A stretch of 64,000 bases of DNA from Entoloma clypeatum (taxonomy: Eukaryota; Basidiomycota; Agaricomycetes; Agaricales; Entolomataceae). The notes beneath the pieces were generated by a model. That model ran no database searches. It saw only the letters and a list, made by a program, of their open reading frames with translations, and had not been told where the DNA came from. Position numbers and translations under genes: made by a program. Every line of letters begins with the position of its first letter. Positions within the stretch are counted from its first letter, which is position 1. The stretch is taken from NCBI GenBank assembly GCA_963565915.1, contig OY751492.1, positions 1,612,001 to 1,676,000 of the forward strand, written 5' to 3'. Below, piece by piece: positions 11,301 to 24,269 of the stretch.

Positions 11301-11322
11301 ATTGAAATACCTCTACGATAAG

Positions 11323-14300
11323 CTATTCCCAAGACTCATTCCATTGTGTGTGCCAATAAATCACGATCAAAAGCTTCATCTTCTGCCTGTGCAGCCTGCC
11401 CTGATTCTCGCGCAAAAACTCCAACCCTCTTTGCCTTTGACTCTTTATTGCGCAATAAGGTCGCAGCTCTTTTGGCCTTTGTTTTTTCTCGTTTCTCTGA
11501 CTGAAGCTGTTGAATGTGTGTTGTGGTTTTGAAGTGGTATTTCTGGGGGTCATCAAAAGGACAGCGTGGTGCTGTGAGATGGCAGGGTAAGTACTTCCAA
11601 AGGCGCATTGCATTGTGGAGAGCATGGGTGTTGATAATAAAGTGGGCTTGAGAATCGACATGCTCAATAATTTTTTCTTTGCATGCTGTAGGAAGTCGTT
11701 CTTGTACTTGTATGCGAGTTCCAGATGCCTTGCAACCAGCAGAATAGCAGTCATGCTGCACATTGAAGTTGAATTGGATGCCCTGTGCTAACAACTAAGT
11801 CTTCGGGAATAAAACAGGCAGATAAGACGAACACTAACGCTTGATGGGACGACATGATACTGAGGAGTGTTTGAAGCACCTATCATTTTGTGGGATGATA
11901 CTGGCATTCCTAGGTAGTGGTGGAGTCCATCCGCAACAGTAAAGTGCTCAACGGTGACAAGACCTGTGGAAGCTGTCAAAGAGTTGATGCTGCTTAAGAT
12001 CTCAATAATATGGCCAATAAAATGGTCTGTCTATTCAAGTTAAGAGTCTGAAGTATTGATAAATGCCCTGACTCACCTTGTTTCGTACCACCATGAATGA
12101 GCCAACTACACAGCAGTCTCCAGACTGAGCAATCACCTCGATTGCAGAAAACCATGTTGATGCTGCTGAAACCAGTGCTTTGGCACCATCAATGTGGCTG
12201 GCACCAATGAAGGCTTTGGTCTCAGATCCGAGAACACCCTCAGCCTGAACTTTGTGCCCTGCACATCAGATTGATCCTGGAGTGGGTGAGCTCAGGGATA
12301 CCCATCCTAAGTGGCATTGCACAATGGGGGCATAGAGAAGTAAAGATACTACCCCTTTCCCAGCTTGTACCCAGTTTTTTCCTTCATTCCAGTAGCTGCC
12401 GCTGAGAATATGCTTGACACGATCCATATCACCATTTTTGACCACAATATCACGGCTTGGTGCTTGGTGATTGCTGAGAACTGATGACATATGGAAGATA
12501 GCATTGAAACATTCAAAAACTTCGGTTGAAAACCTCACAGCCGGGCCAAAACACTGAATATGCACTGGTAAGTGTTGAAGAACATGTAACTTGATTTTGA
12601 TTAGAATTTGGCCTGGATCGACAAGACCAAATGCATCCAGCACATTGTTGATGAGAATAGTGATATCATCCTTGAGAAAAAACTCAACATCAACGATAAT
12701 AAAACCTTGTGCATGGGAAAGATGTAGCATACAATGTATTCGTCCAAATTTGGGATATCTGCCACCTAAAGCATTGCACCAAGTTCACCGATCGCTTTTA
12801 TAAGGATCAACTCCACATCAGTAACAAGGTCTTGAATGTGAAAGGCAGCTGTTTGCATGAGTGTCTTGAAGTGCTTTCCAATCAATCCATTGCGACACTG
12901 CATCATGTATGCGGCACGAATTGGGGGTATATTCAGTCCATCAAGATTGGTGCCTTGAAGTCGACATGTAAAGAGCTCTTGCTGTTGCGAACTCAACGAT
13001 CAATGGAGATCATGCCAATTGTACTTTTCTAGCCCCAGTAAAACTGTATGAAGGAGCTCAATGGGTGTGTCTGAAGAGGGTTCAAGGTCTGGTAAAAGAT
13101 AAGCTATCAAAAAGAAGCCTGTATTTGCACATACATTGAACATTGAGTAGTGGATTGAATGGTTCCTTGGTTTGGGTGTCAAGCCATTGGAGTAGTTCCA
13201 TCAAAATTTCGAGAGGAGTTTTATCTGGGTGAGACTTTTTAGCCTCGACTGCTTTTGGTAAAACAATATTGATCCAGTGTTGTGCGATCTTGTCCTTCAT
13301 GCCAGTCTTTGTTTGGAGCTCCTCGATTGGTGCTGCTATACCATAGGTAGCAAGTCGTAATTGTTCCTTCACCAGCTGAAGGCTTTCTGCTGATGTGCGA
13401 GGAGTTCCAATCTAAACATATGTTAGCAGTTATCACTGTTGAATTTATTAATCTTCTTGCCTCATGAAGAGCATGGTAACCCTCGTCAGATTCTTTCTCT
13501 GCATATGGGCCCCCAACTTTGCAGATTTTACAGAAGTAAAGGCCTTGATGGCCAATATGCGAACATTCCTCAGACTGCTGCGGATTATCAGCCAGTAAAA
13601 TTGGGACCTGCAGTCGATATTGGCAAGGTTGATGAGTAGCTGCATTGTAACATCAGATGGGGTTTTTTTGAGTATCTCTGCAGCGAAAGGGCAAGGCACA
13701 TCAGTTGGGGTACACCATTCCATGACTGACTTTACACGTTCCATCACAGCACCAAGTAATTCAGGAGCTGAGGCTTGAAGCGATGTCGTCACAAAGTGAA
13801 CAAAATATTCTTGTTGGAGAAGATGGCCAGGAAGATTTGAATTTGACATGTACACATTAACATGCTTCTGATATTGCTTTGATCGTGCGCCAGAAACATC
13901 ATCAGCCCATAATGGAATCCATATTGTATAAAGGTCTTCATCTTGGTCAGTCACATGGAATTTGTTTGGCATGGCTTTTGCATATGATTCAAAATTGGCT
14001 GTTGTCCAAAGAATCAATATTGTGTGCATGAATGTGAAAGAGAGACTTATGATGAAAGCGATAGTCACCATCAGATTCAAGAAGATCTAAAAAGTTGAGG
14101 GCAAAGTCTTTGATTGAGATTCATAGATTCATCTCCATAACCTGCAAGCCCATCTAGAATTTAGAACTGCCAGGCTTGACTAAAATCATGAACCTCTGAA
14201 CTTTGAATGACTTCATGACAGCGTGCGTGAATTTCACCATGATATGTGATCCATATGTAAGGAATTGCAAGTCTTCCATTCAACAATGCCGCCAACTCAT

Positions 14301-15774
14301 TCACATAGAAACACTTGCCATCCTTATTCACTGAAGGTGCAAGCTCATTGAGTGGATACTCGCGCCATCGACTTCCATGCCACACTTTGGACATTTCACC
14401 ATCTGTCTCCTCCCCCCTCTGGCAAGCAAACACGATCAAAGGATAAGAACCGCATGGGCGCTTCTTTGGTGGGTAGGGTGCAGACACCCCCCAGCGCCGC
14501 TAACGGCCAACCTCACAAGGTTGGAGTGCTCTTGTATCGCGCGGCCGAATATTCGGGTGCACATACTAACACGTTTGTTTATAACAGACTCCCCTGTCCT
14601 GGCGCGAGGACTTATCAGCTCGACGGAGCTTTGCGCTGCTTGTTTTTCATGCATATGTAGATCCTCGGATCGATGTAGTTTACTCTATGTCAAGCAGACT
14701 GTACCCCTAGTATACCGCTATATAAATTGTTGACAAAAAAAAAAAAAAAAAAAAAACCATCTGTCTCCTCAGGATAAAATTGGAGATGAGGTGCTGTTTG
14801 AGGGTTTGCAAAGTCCTGATTGAACACCAAGATTTCAGAATTTGAGTAGATGTGCGTATATGAAAGAAAAAATCGTACCTTACTAATGATATCACAAATA
14901 TCATTGACATAGAAGACATTTCCCAACGAGGACATATGTTTCTTGCTTGCAATGCCACACCCCATTCGCAACTTGTTTTGTGTTTCGCGAAAGGAGTTGA
15001 ACAATGGGACATCAATTGGATTACAGTGCTTCATCACCCACAAAATCATTTTGAGTTGATTACTAGAGAGACAGAGTCAAGGAAGATTATCGAAAACATC
15101 AAGAAGGAATTCCTGGATGCCAGTGAATCCCTCATCTATCATCAAATTTAGAGGACTTACTGTCTGATTCTCATATGGGCGATAATCATTTGCTGACACA
15201 TTCTCAAGAAATCTATGAAGTTCCTCGTCATCATTCTCTCTGTCTGATTTGGTATTATCAGAAACCACTCAAACGAGAGAACATTAGATAACTTACCAAT
15301 ATGACGGAGGTGCCCCACAAGATCTGGAATGGTCGCATCTTCATATATTGAATTATCGAGAGATTCAAGGCGAAGGAGCTCTAGCTCTTCTTGTAAAGTG
15401 GCCTCATGCTGGCATTCAAGTGAGGCATTATCAGGCTGCGAAGGAAAGTATAGCTCGCGCTTGCTGTCAGAGAATGCAAAGCTTTCAAACCCATTAGTGG
15501 AGTGGTCATCTGGAAACATCTGAGGGCATGAATGGTGATGTTCCGGACTCTGTGGGTTATTCAAATGAATGGGAGGAGCAAGATAAGGTCTCTCAAGATT
15601 GGTCTTGATCTCCTCAATCTTCTGATTCTGAATCTGACCAGTTTCAAGTGCAGCCAGGTGAGCTTGGGACTTCAAATGCTTGGTGAATGAGGTCTTTTTC
15701 ATGTATGTGATCTGACCACCACATGCATTGCAGTAGATTGAGCAGAAGACTTTGTCAGCGGTCTGCCCCTGCAC
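11323..15774 (-). pseudogene. Plavaka-type transposase, interrupted
   Basis: Reading down the minus strand, the N-terminus has a C2H2-like zinc motif (CNACGGQ, then H near KHLKSQAH). Family blocks follow in order: QFYPEETDG/EMSKVWHGSRW (broken by an insert), IWIPLWADDVSGARSKQYQKH, LPGHLLQQEYFVHFVTTS, SDTPIELLHTVLLGLEKY, IDGLNIPPIRAAYMMQ-type sequence, KLHVLQHLPVHIQCFGPAVRF-type sequence with FECFNAIF and SNHQAPSRDI, and a C-terminal FNVQHDC...VQERLPT...FIINTHALHNA block. These are the conserved segments of Plavaka/KDZ-like transposases as I know them. The gene has several short introns. It is dead: a retrocopy sits in an exon at 14413-14756, and several segments change frame. The ADD pair in WADDVSG is probably part of the catalytic core (inference). 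Confidence 0.7.
14399..14770 (+). mobile_element. Poly-A retrocopy (SINE-like or processed transcript) with 14-bp TSD
   Basis: The insert spans 14413-14756 (344 bp) and ends in 22 consecutive A. It is flanked by a perfect direct repeat CCATCTGTCTCCTC (14399-14412 and 14757-14770), or 15 bp if the preceding A is counted. Removing the insert rejoins the transposase reading exactly at EETDG|EMSKVW. A variable-length TSD and poly-A tail are the marks of LINE-machinery retroposition. I see no convincing Pol III A/B boxes, so a tRNA-derived SINE is not shown; it may be a processed RNA. Confidence 0.85.
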
Positions 15775-16297
15775 ACGCTCTGCGAGGTCAATTGATGGTC
15801 AGTTCTATGAAATGATGGACAAGAAATTGCAAGCCGCACCTGGTCTTGGATCTTTTGAATTCACAGGCATCAGTGATTGGAGTGTGAGATGGTGATTCCA
15901 ACAAGTTTATAAAATATGCACACATGCTATTAGAATAAAAGATGATGTGGAGGCAACATTGCTCAGACATTGGTTCTGCAAGCTCGTGAGGTGTCACTCT
16001 GCACATGTCACTGGAACAAATAACTCTCAACACCAACTTTATCAACTTGTTGAACACGGCCAGAGATCATCCATTCAACCATTGGTTGTTTCTCTTCTGG
16101 CACTTCGGTGTGTTCATTTTCATGGGTTTATTCATCTCTTCAAAAAGTCTCTCGTCTTGGAGGTTGGTTGCATCATTTCTTGGGAAGACTCACTGTAAAG
16201 CTTTTGAAGTTGACATTCTGCCATCAAAGCAGATGTTGTCTTGCAGTTTTTTTTGCAGTTCTTAAAGTCCAATGAATACTTGTCAACCAACCCTGCC

Positions 16298-17626
16298 ATG
16301 TCATCTCCTACCAACTCGTGCCCCACATCTCCCAAACTGGATCCAAATATTGACCCCATGCTGCAAGTTTGGCGAGCTGTGGCAGCTCAAAAGTCTGCTT
16401 GTGTGCAAACAAGTTCAGAGCTTGATGAAGAGTTGCCACCAGTCATTTCCACTGGCACAGTGCCAGACATCACACTTTGTCCAGTGAATTTTGCTCTGCG
16501 CGGCCAAGCCATCAAGTGCCAAAAGACTTTTGCGCCAGAATCTGACCATGATTTTGAAGAGTTTATCAATGCATGTAGTCTTCCTTCCATCATTGTGGCT
16601 TCCACTCACGACTTTCAAGAGTAGACCATTAATCCCATGGAGCATGCACTCCACATGTATGCAACAGCACTCGAATGTCGGGACCTCTTGAAGGCCATCC
16701 ATCATGCCCAAGGCTCCTTCATGTCAGATAACCTGAAGGTTCGTGGTTTGTTGACTTTCTCTTCGCCACCCTAATGACATTTTTAGAAAAGTGCATCTGA
16801 ATATGCAGCAGCATTCATTCTTTCACCATCAATCCAGTTCTATAAGAAGAAAACAGGTGCCCCAAGTATTTTGGTAATACCTCAACAATCTATTAATTCT
16901 ATTTATGTCGTAGAGAACTTACCTCTTCGATTAGGCTGTTATGCGCAAGTTGAACATTACCTCTGTACCATCTGCAAGTGATCCCGGACGTTGCGAGACC
17001 ATCCTGCATTATATAACAAAGGCCATGACAGACACTCATCATCATGTGAAGGATAAGGTGTGTGTGTTATCTTCGACTGAGTCTATGGTCCTGACATTTG
17101 CCATGCAGATTGCTTGCACACTGAAAGCAAAATCAGGTGATGAATGTCGCAACATTGCTGCACTGACATGTGCATGCATTGGCAATGCAAAAGCACTGCC
17201 AATCCTCGCGCTCTACATTCACATCGCCTTTCTCGTACATTTTTCTCACTCACCACAATTGACAACATAGCTGAGGGTTCTGATGCAGCGTTGGGTGATG
17301 GTCCAATATCCTGATGCAATGGATGAAAAATATTGGAATAAGGTCGACACCAAATTAGCCGATTATTGAAAAGAGTTTTCAACTTCATCTGAGTTGCAAA
17401 TGTGCGTGTTGAGGCCTCATTTATTTCCCTTCTCCTTGTTGACCTTTTTATCTTTTAACAGGTCATTTGAGGTAATTTATGCAGCTGACCTCGAGCAGTA
17501 CGGCAAGCCCGATACCATCAATAACCCCCATATGGCTGTAAAGGACGTTGACCAGTGGTTGAAAACCTTGAATAGCCAAGCTGTGTGTGACCCAGCCACT
17601 GACGCATTGACCAGGATTGCTGTGTA
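16298..17626 (+). pseudogene. Accessory plus-strand gene of the Plavaka-like element, degenerate
   Basis: A spliced frame is visible: MSSPTNSCPTSPKLDP at 16298, LALRG-like QAIKCQKTF, HALHMYATALECRDLLKA after an in-frame TAG at 16622, YAAAFILSPSIQFYKKKT near 16800, then MRKLNITSVPSASDPGRCE at 16941. After an intron (donor at 17059, acceptor AG at about 17108) comes QIACTLKAKSGDECRNIAALTCA, and later YWNKVDTKLADY and EVIYAADLEQYGKPD. It ends at 17626. I do not know the family. The order of blocks and the divergent placement suggest a second protein of the transposon. Stops at 16622 and near 17367 make this copy inactive unless further introns exist. Confidence 0.45.
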
Positions 17627-17682
17627 GTTATTAGTTTGCCAGCCAAAATATAATACTTTGTTTTGCTTCTGTCTTTGCCCGA

Positions 17683-17905
17683 TGCAACATTAGTCTCAGA
17701 GTGTCTCGAACCAAGTATTGGACTGGGCACATCCACCATGTTCATAAGATTCATGATTCACACCATTGCAACAATGTTTCTGCCCTTGTCCAATATCATA
17801 TCAATCTCGGAGTGTCTCTCAATAAGTATTGGACTGGGCACACCCACCAGGTTTATAAGATTCATGACCCATATGACTGTAACGATGCCGACATGTCTTT
17901 TCCAG
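17683..17905 (+). repeat. Two direct repeats of about 115 bp
   Basis: A unit with GAGTGTCTC, AAGTATTGGACTGGGCAC, CCACCA and ATAAGATTCATGA occurs near 17698 and again near 17812. It lies just beyond the accessory gene, as subterminal repeats of CACTA-like elements do. That role is inferred. Confidence 0.65.
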
Positions 17906-18054
17906 GTTATTTTGGTGTGCTCTTGAGACTCATTCATGGCATCATTTGGTGGTCTGCATGCAAACCTCTCTGGAATGCTTCTCATATGCATTGCACAAAG
18001 GGACGGGTGTTATCTAATAAATTTTTCCCTTTGATGAGATCTGGCTGAGTTTGA

Positions 18055-18720
18055 AATGACTTCAAACAAAAAGAATGTTGGATCAGTTGTGAAGAGCGAA
18101 GATTATGGCAAAGCACATTGGGAATCCGGTGAGCATTTTACATCATTAGGCCCCATTTGGCTGCGCGAGTTAGCTAGAGTTAGCTAGAGTTGAGTAAGGT
18201 AAGACTCTTGATCTGGTGAGGGTCCTCTCTAACTTGACATAACTTTTGATAGCCTTGTAGTGCTGTGCATGGCCCAGCCTCAGGCCGCAAGCCAAGCCAA
18301 GCTGGGCCCAGCCAAGCCAAATTGGCGGCTTCATCTTGGCTTTGGCTTGGCTTGTGAGTCTGAAAAGTCAAAGCCAAGCTGCCAGGCTGCGGCTTTTGAG
18401 TACCAATCACATCACAAGATTCACGTTGAACAATCAAACTTTAAAACATGAAACTGTACAGTGTTACACCCTTTTGTGTCGCTTTTCGTCGCCTGCATTC
18501 CTCATTATGGCTCTGCTCCCTCGCTTTTCGCAGGCGCTTCCTATCATGATTCCCTTCTGGTCTTCTTTTTTGCTCAAATACATGTACTAATATACCCCTC
18601 TATGGATGGTCCTCCGATATTTATCATGTCTGCTTGCTCAATGTTCATCTTTTTTTTTCATCCCAACTCGCACTGTACATCGTCCTGTTGAACCTAATAT
18701 GTCTACTCCTGCAACCATTA
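18055..18720. other. Non-coding, MITE-like fragments
   Basis: GGCCCCATTTGGCTGCGC near 18151 resembles the terminal start of Harbinger/Tourist-type MITEs, and is followed by a repeated GTTAGCTAGA. 18250-18380 is dense in CCAAGCC/GGCTTGG with a GTGCTGTGCATGGCCCAGCC start like some fungal hAT-type MITEs. Neither has a matching opposite end here, so I leave both as fragments. Confidence 0.3.
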
Positions 18721-19128
18721 TATTGAACAGCACACCTTGCAGATGCAGAGGAAGCCTGGTTAATGATACTCACATTGAAGTGAAGAGGGTTGAGATGTTT
18801 GTAGAAGAGTGGGCAATGATAGAAGTTGTAGAACTTGTAAAGCCTATTGTACTACATTAGTTACATGCAGTATTTATACTTATGGAAATGTGCACAGACC
18901 AACTACGAGCTAGTAACGCTATTGGCTAGAACATGATGGAACATCTCTGGTACACAGCATCAAGGCTGTGGTGCACAGCATTCTGAGTCATAGAAATGAC
19001 TCAGAGATCTAGAGCAAGTCTAGATTGTTCTATGTTTAGAACACTTCATGGGACAAGCCACATGGTAGAACACATGATCATAGTCATGTGATTGACTGTC
19101 AATAGATCCATATTTGAATGTTTCAACA
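18721..19128 (-). repeat. Copia-3 3' LTR
   Basis: It ends with TTTCAACA and is followed by a C-rich run (polypurine tract on the minus strand), as in Copia-1 at 49418. The other end reads TATTGAAC, with TA where TG is expected, in both LTR copies. Confidence 0.75.
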
Positions 19129-22100
19129 CACCCCCACAAGTGAGATCCCATAAGGGTTTAATACTTGTTATAAGAAGATATTCAAATCTTTACTTATGGA
19201 CTATAGTTGAGACTTCATTTGCTCAGACTAAATGGGTGTCTTGCTGTGTCGTACAAGCATACACTGTCATTTAAGGTCTGTATCAGAGACCATAATATCC
19301 AATCAATCTTAGATGGATATGTTCTCATCAGATATAGAGTCTGAGATCAAAGGGATCATCAAAAGGATCAAAAGAGTCACTTTTGAGAGAGATGGGATAG
19401 TGCGATAAACTTGCGGCCATGATGGTGCTACTGTTTGAGAACATTGTAGGTGTCAATAACTATTGCGAGCAAAGCTCAGCAAGATCTGTTAACTACCAAA
19501 CTCAGAGGTGACAATGTCAAGCGCTCTTGAGTTGTTCTCAAAGGGTTTTCTCAAGTAATTATTATTTTAATTACTTGTACCACTATCTACTTTACTTCTT
19601 CTTCAATGTCTTATCATCGGCGGTCGTAGCAGTGTTACTGCCAGAGGATGATGAAGGAGCAGCAGCGGCGCCAGCTGCAGTAGTGGTGGTGGTGGTGGTG
19701 GTGGTTGTGATCGAGGCAACATGCGCCAGATGGTCGGCATGTGCGAAGCGAGTGTAAAAGGCGGTGGAGAAGTAGGCGAAGAGCATATTTAAGGCTTTGC
19801 CTATCTTGCATGGACCATGCTGAGTCAGATGTTTAGTCTGATTTTATCAGCAAACCACGTAATAGTTTATTGTCATCTCGGACTGGATCAATGGTTGACA
19901 TTTTGATATTATGATGTATAGATCAGCAAGCAGGCTGTTTGATAAGTCAGATAGACGTAACTCATTTAAGAGCTCATTAGACTTAATCTATATTGTTCAA
20001 ATAGTTATTTGAACCAATTGATTGGGTCATGCATAGCATGACATAAGCTTGGTATAGCTTATTAATACTCTGGAAATTGCATTGAAGACCGCTAACAACC
20101 ATAGATGAGGCATGCTGTCAATCTTGAGTATGTAATATTATCACGGCAGCACAAAAGCGCATTCATAGATAATATCCTTTGAGTTGAGTATTGTACTCCA
20201 GACTCAGGGTGTGGATGAACCATTTCAAGTCCACTGGTAGGGTCTAGTTTAGCGTCATAGAGGACATATAAATCACTCAAAGATATCCCATAATATCTGA
20301 GCATTTTGTAAAGTATAATTGCAGCTCAAGCAACATATGGTTTATTCTGATTTAGGGTTTAATAGAGATTGGTAAATCTCCCCCTGAAATGGTATTTCCA
20401 TCAACAGATTTATAGGCGATTAAACAATCAAGCCGACTGTTGTGTGAGTATTATTGCAATTTATAGTCAAGTGTTTGACTTGCAATTGTAGTTCTTTTGT
20501 ATGTGGTGATACATGTGCTTTGAACATCCGATTTTATGTTCAGAGGTCATTAGAATACCATTCTAAGACATTAACACAGATTGACTATGATTTGTTGCAT
20601 GATACAACAATAACACATTTTGGATGGGGAATATTTGGTTTGTGACAAACAAAGATGGCGATCCCAAAAGGGTGCACAATGCAGTGTTTAAATCCAAGTC
20701 GTCGATGCAGTCGATAGGCACAGATCAGGTGACCTAGCATGCTGGCTTAATGCCAAGCGGCTGTGACGATTGCAAGCTTAGCTCAGCAGGTTCATCATCC
20801 TCAGGGGCGGTGATGCCGGCGGCCCTGGGTGTCCTTTGGTACCTGGTGACAGTGACCATGGATATGTCCAAATATTCAAAGTGTAGAAACACTTTGATGC
20901 GTTCATGCAATCAATAGTAATCTTGTATACCAAGAACCATTTAATATGCAATTTAATGCATATTAATAAGCAATCAATTAAGATGCTTCTTCAAGTAATC
21001 AAAAGCGATTGCTTGGAATAGAAACCCAACAATAGTCTTTTTAGGACTAACAGATCGATTCATATGACAGTCTTGGTTATCCAAATATCATCATTTTGGA
21101 TGACATGTCATTTTATCTTTGGAGTAAGATAGATCCTTGTTCAAGATGTCGCAGATTTAATGGGTAAATCGCTGTGCATCCTATACATAGAGTGTTGTAT
21201 GCAAAATAATTGCATGAGATAAGATCAATCAATGCAAAGTTCGCAAGAATGCAAGTTCAATTAAAAATTGCTCTTTTTCTCTATATTCTCCCCCTTTTCC
21301 AGTCAAGTGTGGAATTGTTTCGTGCTAAAACGACATAAATCATTTGCTTCGTAAATGGCATATGAACTGAAACAGTGCAGAACTTGGCTGGGAAACCAAT
21401 AATTTCATGTGAAAAAGGGTGTGAATCGCTGGTCTGAGATAGCTAGTCTCAGGCAATCATTCCAGTTCCATTTGTAAGCAATGTTTATTGCATGATTCCA
21501 TGACTAATCCATTTTGCAAATAGAGTGTCACAAGGACCCTATTTTAATTTCGCAACAGAAATTATTCCCATGCAAAAATGGAGAGCTTTAAGATGAGGAG
21601 CATACATGTTTTGCTCGACTCAATCTTGTGCTACTTTATGCAACAGTTGTTGCAGAAAAAGTGAAGGAACAAGGTTGGTTGGTTAGACCAATCTTGAATT
21701 GATTATTGAAGGGTGTTTTGAGACTCTTCGATCTCATGAATAATGAAGTAGATTACAACATTATCAAAATGCTTAGAAGCATTTATTTATCCAATTAATC
21801 ATGCATTTATAGACAGAGGCATGATTTTAGCATGTCTCTTTAGCAATGATGTAAAGTGGAATTTGAATCCAAAGTAAAGGAATAAGACACAGCAAAAGAC
21901 AAATTAATGACTTGCGTGTTCTTTTAAACAAGCTTAAATGCACGATTCCAAAAGGGGTTGGGGGTAGTACCTCAATTAAGAGTTCTTTTGACACCCAATT
22001 AGACACATGCCTTTACATGTTTTTTCCTTTAATAGTAGGCAGCTTGAAAGCGCACTAACTATCTGGATTATTCCATGATTGGATATAAGTTATTTGAACA

Positions 22101-22400
22101 TTAAAAATGTGAAATGCATTTTTCAAGCTCTCTTAGTATTTCTTTCATAGACATGTCACAAACACGATTTATTGCAACAGTGGAAGAAAATACAAATCAT
22201 TTTATGTAATGATATGCTGTTCTAAGGTCCAAGCATGGAAACGCTATGTCATAATCTTCGACGGGTGGATCCTCATCTTGTTCTGTCATGTCAGCATTCC
22301 CAGGGGCGGCTATGCCAGTGGCTCTGGGAGTGTTGAACACTATTCCATTATAACTGCCATGATAGGGCTCAATGAAATGTGAACAGGCTCGAGTTCTCTC
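19129..22400. other. Copia-3 interior without recognisable coding
   Basis: This AT-rich stretch lacks long frames and lacks any of the copia pol motifs (DSG, HHCC, DDE, YVDD). It includes a (GGT)n tract at 19683-19706. Two short related GC-rich blocks occur near 20800 (GGGGCGGTGATGCCGGCGG) and 22300 (GGGGCGGCTATGCCAGTGG). It could be heavily decayed pol or an originally gag-only element. Confidence 0.5.
19683..19706 (+). repeat. Simple (GGT)n repeat
   Basis: A run of GGT/GTG triplets with a CAG/GCA-rich flank. The frames through it are low complexity and are not believed. Confidence 0.9.
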
Positions 22401-23095
22401 CTATAGATTCTGAGACAGATTATAAAATCCATCACATGATTTTGGCTGAGGATCGTAGGTTATGCCTACGCCGTTTAGATAATCCCCCAGCGAAAAGTCA
22501 GAAGCATGGTTTGAATGATGACCATTGTATTTTTCAACAATCAGTTCTTGAATCTTAAAGTAGGTGAGATCATCATTATAGAGAAGAATCTCTGTGGCAT
22601 AGTCATCCCAATCAGGAGATGGGAGCAAAGATGGTAACATCAGGGCACACATCGACTGAGAAATAGAATGATGCGTGCTGAGGTGATCATAGATCTTATC
22701 AAGATAATCGATCTCAATCAGGGGTGTTGCTTCATTGAAAGCCTGAAGGACAATGCGGCACAGACATCCGACAGAACTGTCATGTAGACAGCTCATCCAA
22801 ATCTATTTTTTAACTTGAACCAGGTCTCGTGAGATGTGCTTTTGGTGAGTTTGATCGACAGATCGACGCGGAGTCGAATATTGGCAAGAGCCAATTGATC
22901 CCTGATGTTCCATCCTCTGACTAGCGTTGCGGCTTTCTGCCTACGTGCAGAGGACTCTAAGGGTCTCTTTTCAGTGCCAGCAACAATCTGCCACAAATCT
23001 TGAGATTTAAGGTACAAACACATGGTGCTCAACCACTCAAGATAGTTGGAGCCATCAAGAACGGGAACAGTAATCAAAGTGTTGATTGATGACAT
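22401..23095 (-). pseudogene. Copia-type gag (UBN2-like), frameshifted
   Basis: From an ATG at 23095 the minus strand reads MSSINTLITVPVLDGSNYLEWL, then MCLYLKSQDLW, RQKAATLVRGWN, and SHETWFKLKNRFG. This is the usual fungal copia gag start (DGSNYxxW, LW, WFKLKNRFG). The frame breaks at 22795, and gag resumes in other frames as LDKIYDHLSTHHSIS, LMLPSLLPSPDWDDYATE and KIQELIVEKYN. The Cys-knuckle region is not visible. Gag packages the element RNA into virus-like particles; this copy is inactive. Confidence 0.7.
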
Positions 23096-23734
23096 GTTTG
23101 ATCTGTTTGAAAAAACAGTCATCAGCAAAATATCAAGAACAATTTAAACCAATCAAGGTTTTGTCTGATTTGTTGACACATGTCAGAGAGCTTTGTAATA
23201 GCTTTTATGAATGTGACTAGGGGTCACAATGCTGTGGTATTTACTAAAGATGGTCGCCTATAATTCAGGTGATTCCTCCATCTTTATTATTCCGGGTGTA
23301 ACCTCAGGTGTAATACCGGGTGTGATTCTCCTTTCTTCATCGTCACTGTGATTGAAGGGGGATGGTAAGTCCCTTGTTCAAGCTCTTTGGATGTTACTTG
23401 GGCATGGCACCTAAGGATCCTAGAGAGTCACAGTTCAATGAGTGAAGAGAAAGTAGATGGGGATGCATACTGCTTTTTTCTTTCCACATTTGCGAGTACA
23501 GACATGGCGTGCATGCTATCCGTATCGCAACTGCGTGACTTTCACCTTCCGAATGCATGATGTGACCATGCAATTCAGAGTACAGAGGTGTCATCTGTGG
23601 AAACTGTCATCACACTGAATAATGCGGATTTCACGGTGTGTGAATGAAACCATAGTGGAAGCAGATGCAAGATCCTTTCATCTAGGAACAATTTTAAGTC
23701 AGCATCAAATCTGAGATCATGCAACCATAAAAAT

Positions 23735-24267
23735 TGTCATAACCATACGATTCACATCCGACTTATCCGACGACTCCGACATTTCATCCGCTCCGACATC
23801 CGCTCCAACAACATTCTATTTATATTGAATATACTTCTACTACGTAACATCTCAACCATACTTACAAGTAGACATATGTTGTTCACTTTTCATTTGTTAC
23901 TCTCCGTACTCCGAATGTTCCGATGGTCAACTCCAATATCTGCACATCACTTATAGTAATGCTGATCATTCTAGTCTACTATAAATAGTGTACAAACCTG
24001 TCGTAGAACCTCAGTTCAAATATCATACGTTACACCTCATTCGCATCCGTCTCTACTTGCCTTTGAGCATTCCCTCCGTCACCTCCGCTCATCCGCTCAT
24101 CCGCTCATCCGACATCCGCCAATCCGAAATCGAGGACCACATCAAAGAGTGGGGCGCAACGCACAAGTTGAAGCCAGGTCCTTTCTGCCAACGTTGCACT
24201 TACCGCATTCCGCTCCTCCGCTACTCCGCTCCGACTCGTCCGACGTTGAGAAACACGCTACGTGACA
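23735..24267 (+). repeat. Gypsy-1 5' LTR
   Basis: Starts TGTCATAACC and ends CGTGACA. By eye it has 22 TCCG tetramers and no CGGA. There is a cluster of six at 23757-23802 in U3, and a near-periodic array of seven (starts 24075, 24084, 24092, 24100, 24108, 24115, 24123) downstream of the predicted transcription start. Confidence 0.95.
23980..23988 (+). promoter_or_regulatory. TATA box of the Gypsy-1 LTR
   Basis: TATAAATAG lies 33 nt before AGTTCAAATAT (24013). That places the predicted RNA start at or near the sequence complementary to the primer site. Confidence 0.7.
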
Positions 24268-24269
24268 GT

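Larger units (their letters stand above)
11323..17930. mobile_element. Plavaka/KDZ-like DNA transposon, decayed; ends not resolved
   Basis: A minus-strand transposase (11323-15774) and a divergent plus-strand accessory frame (16298-17626) appear to form one unit, sharing about 500 bp between their starts. The direct repeats at 17683-17905 may be subterminal repeats. I could not identify paired TIRs, so the limits given are those of recognisable content. Plavaka and related KDZ elements are large CACTA-like DNA transposons that expanded in Agaricomycetes. Confidence 0.6.

Noticed and set aside
19527..19757. 76-codon frame with a poly-Val stretch
   Set aside because: The product is a translated (GGT)n repeat within a dead retroelement.
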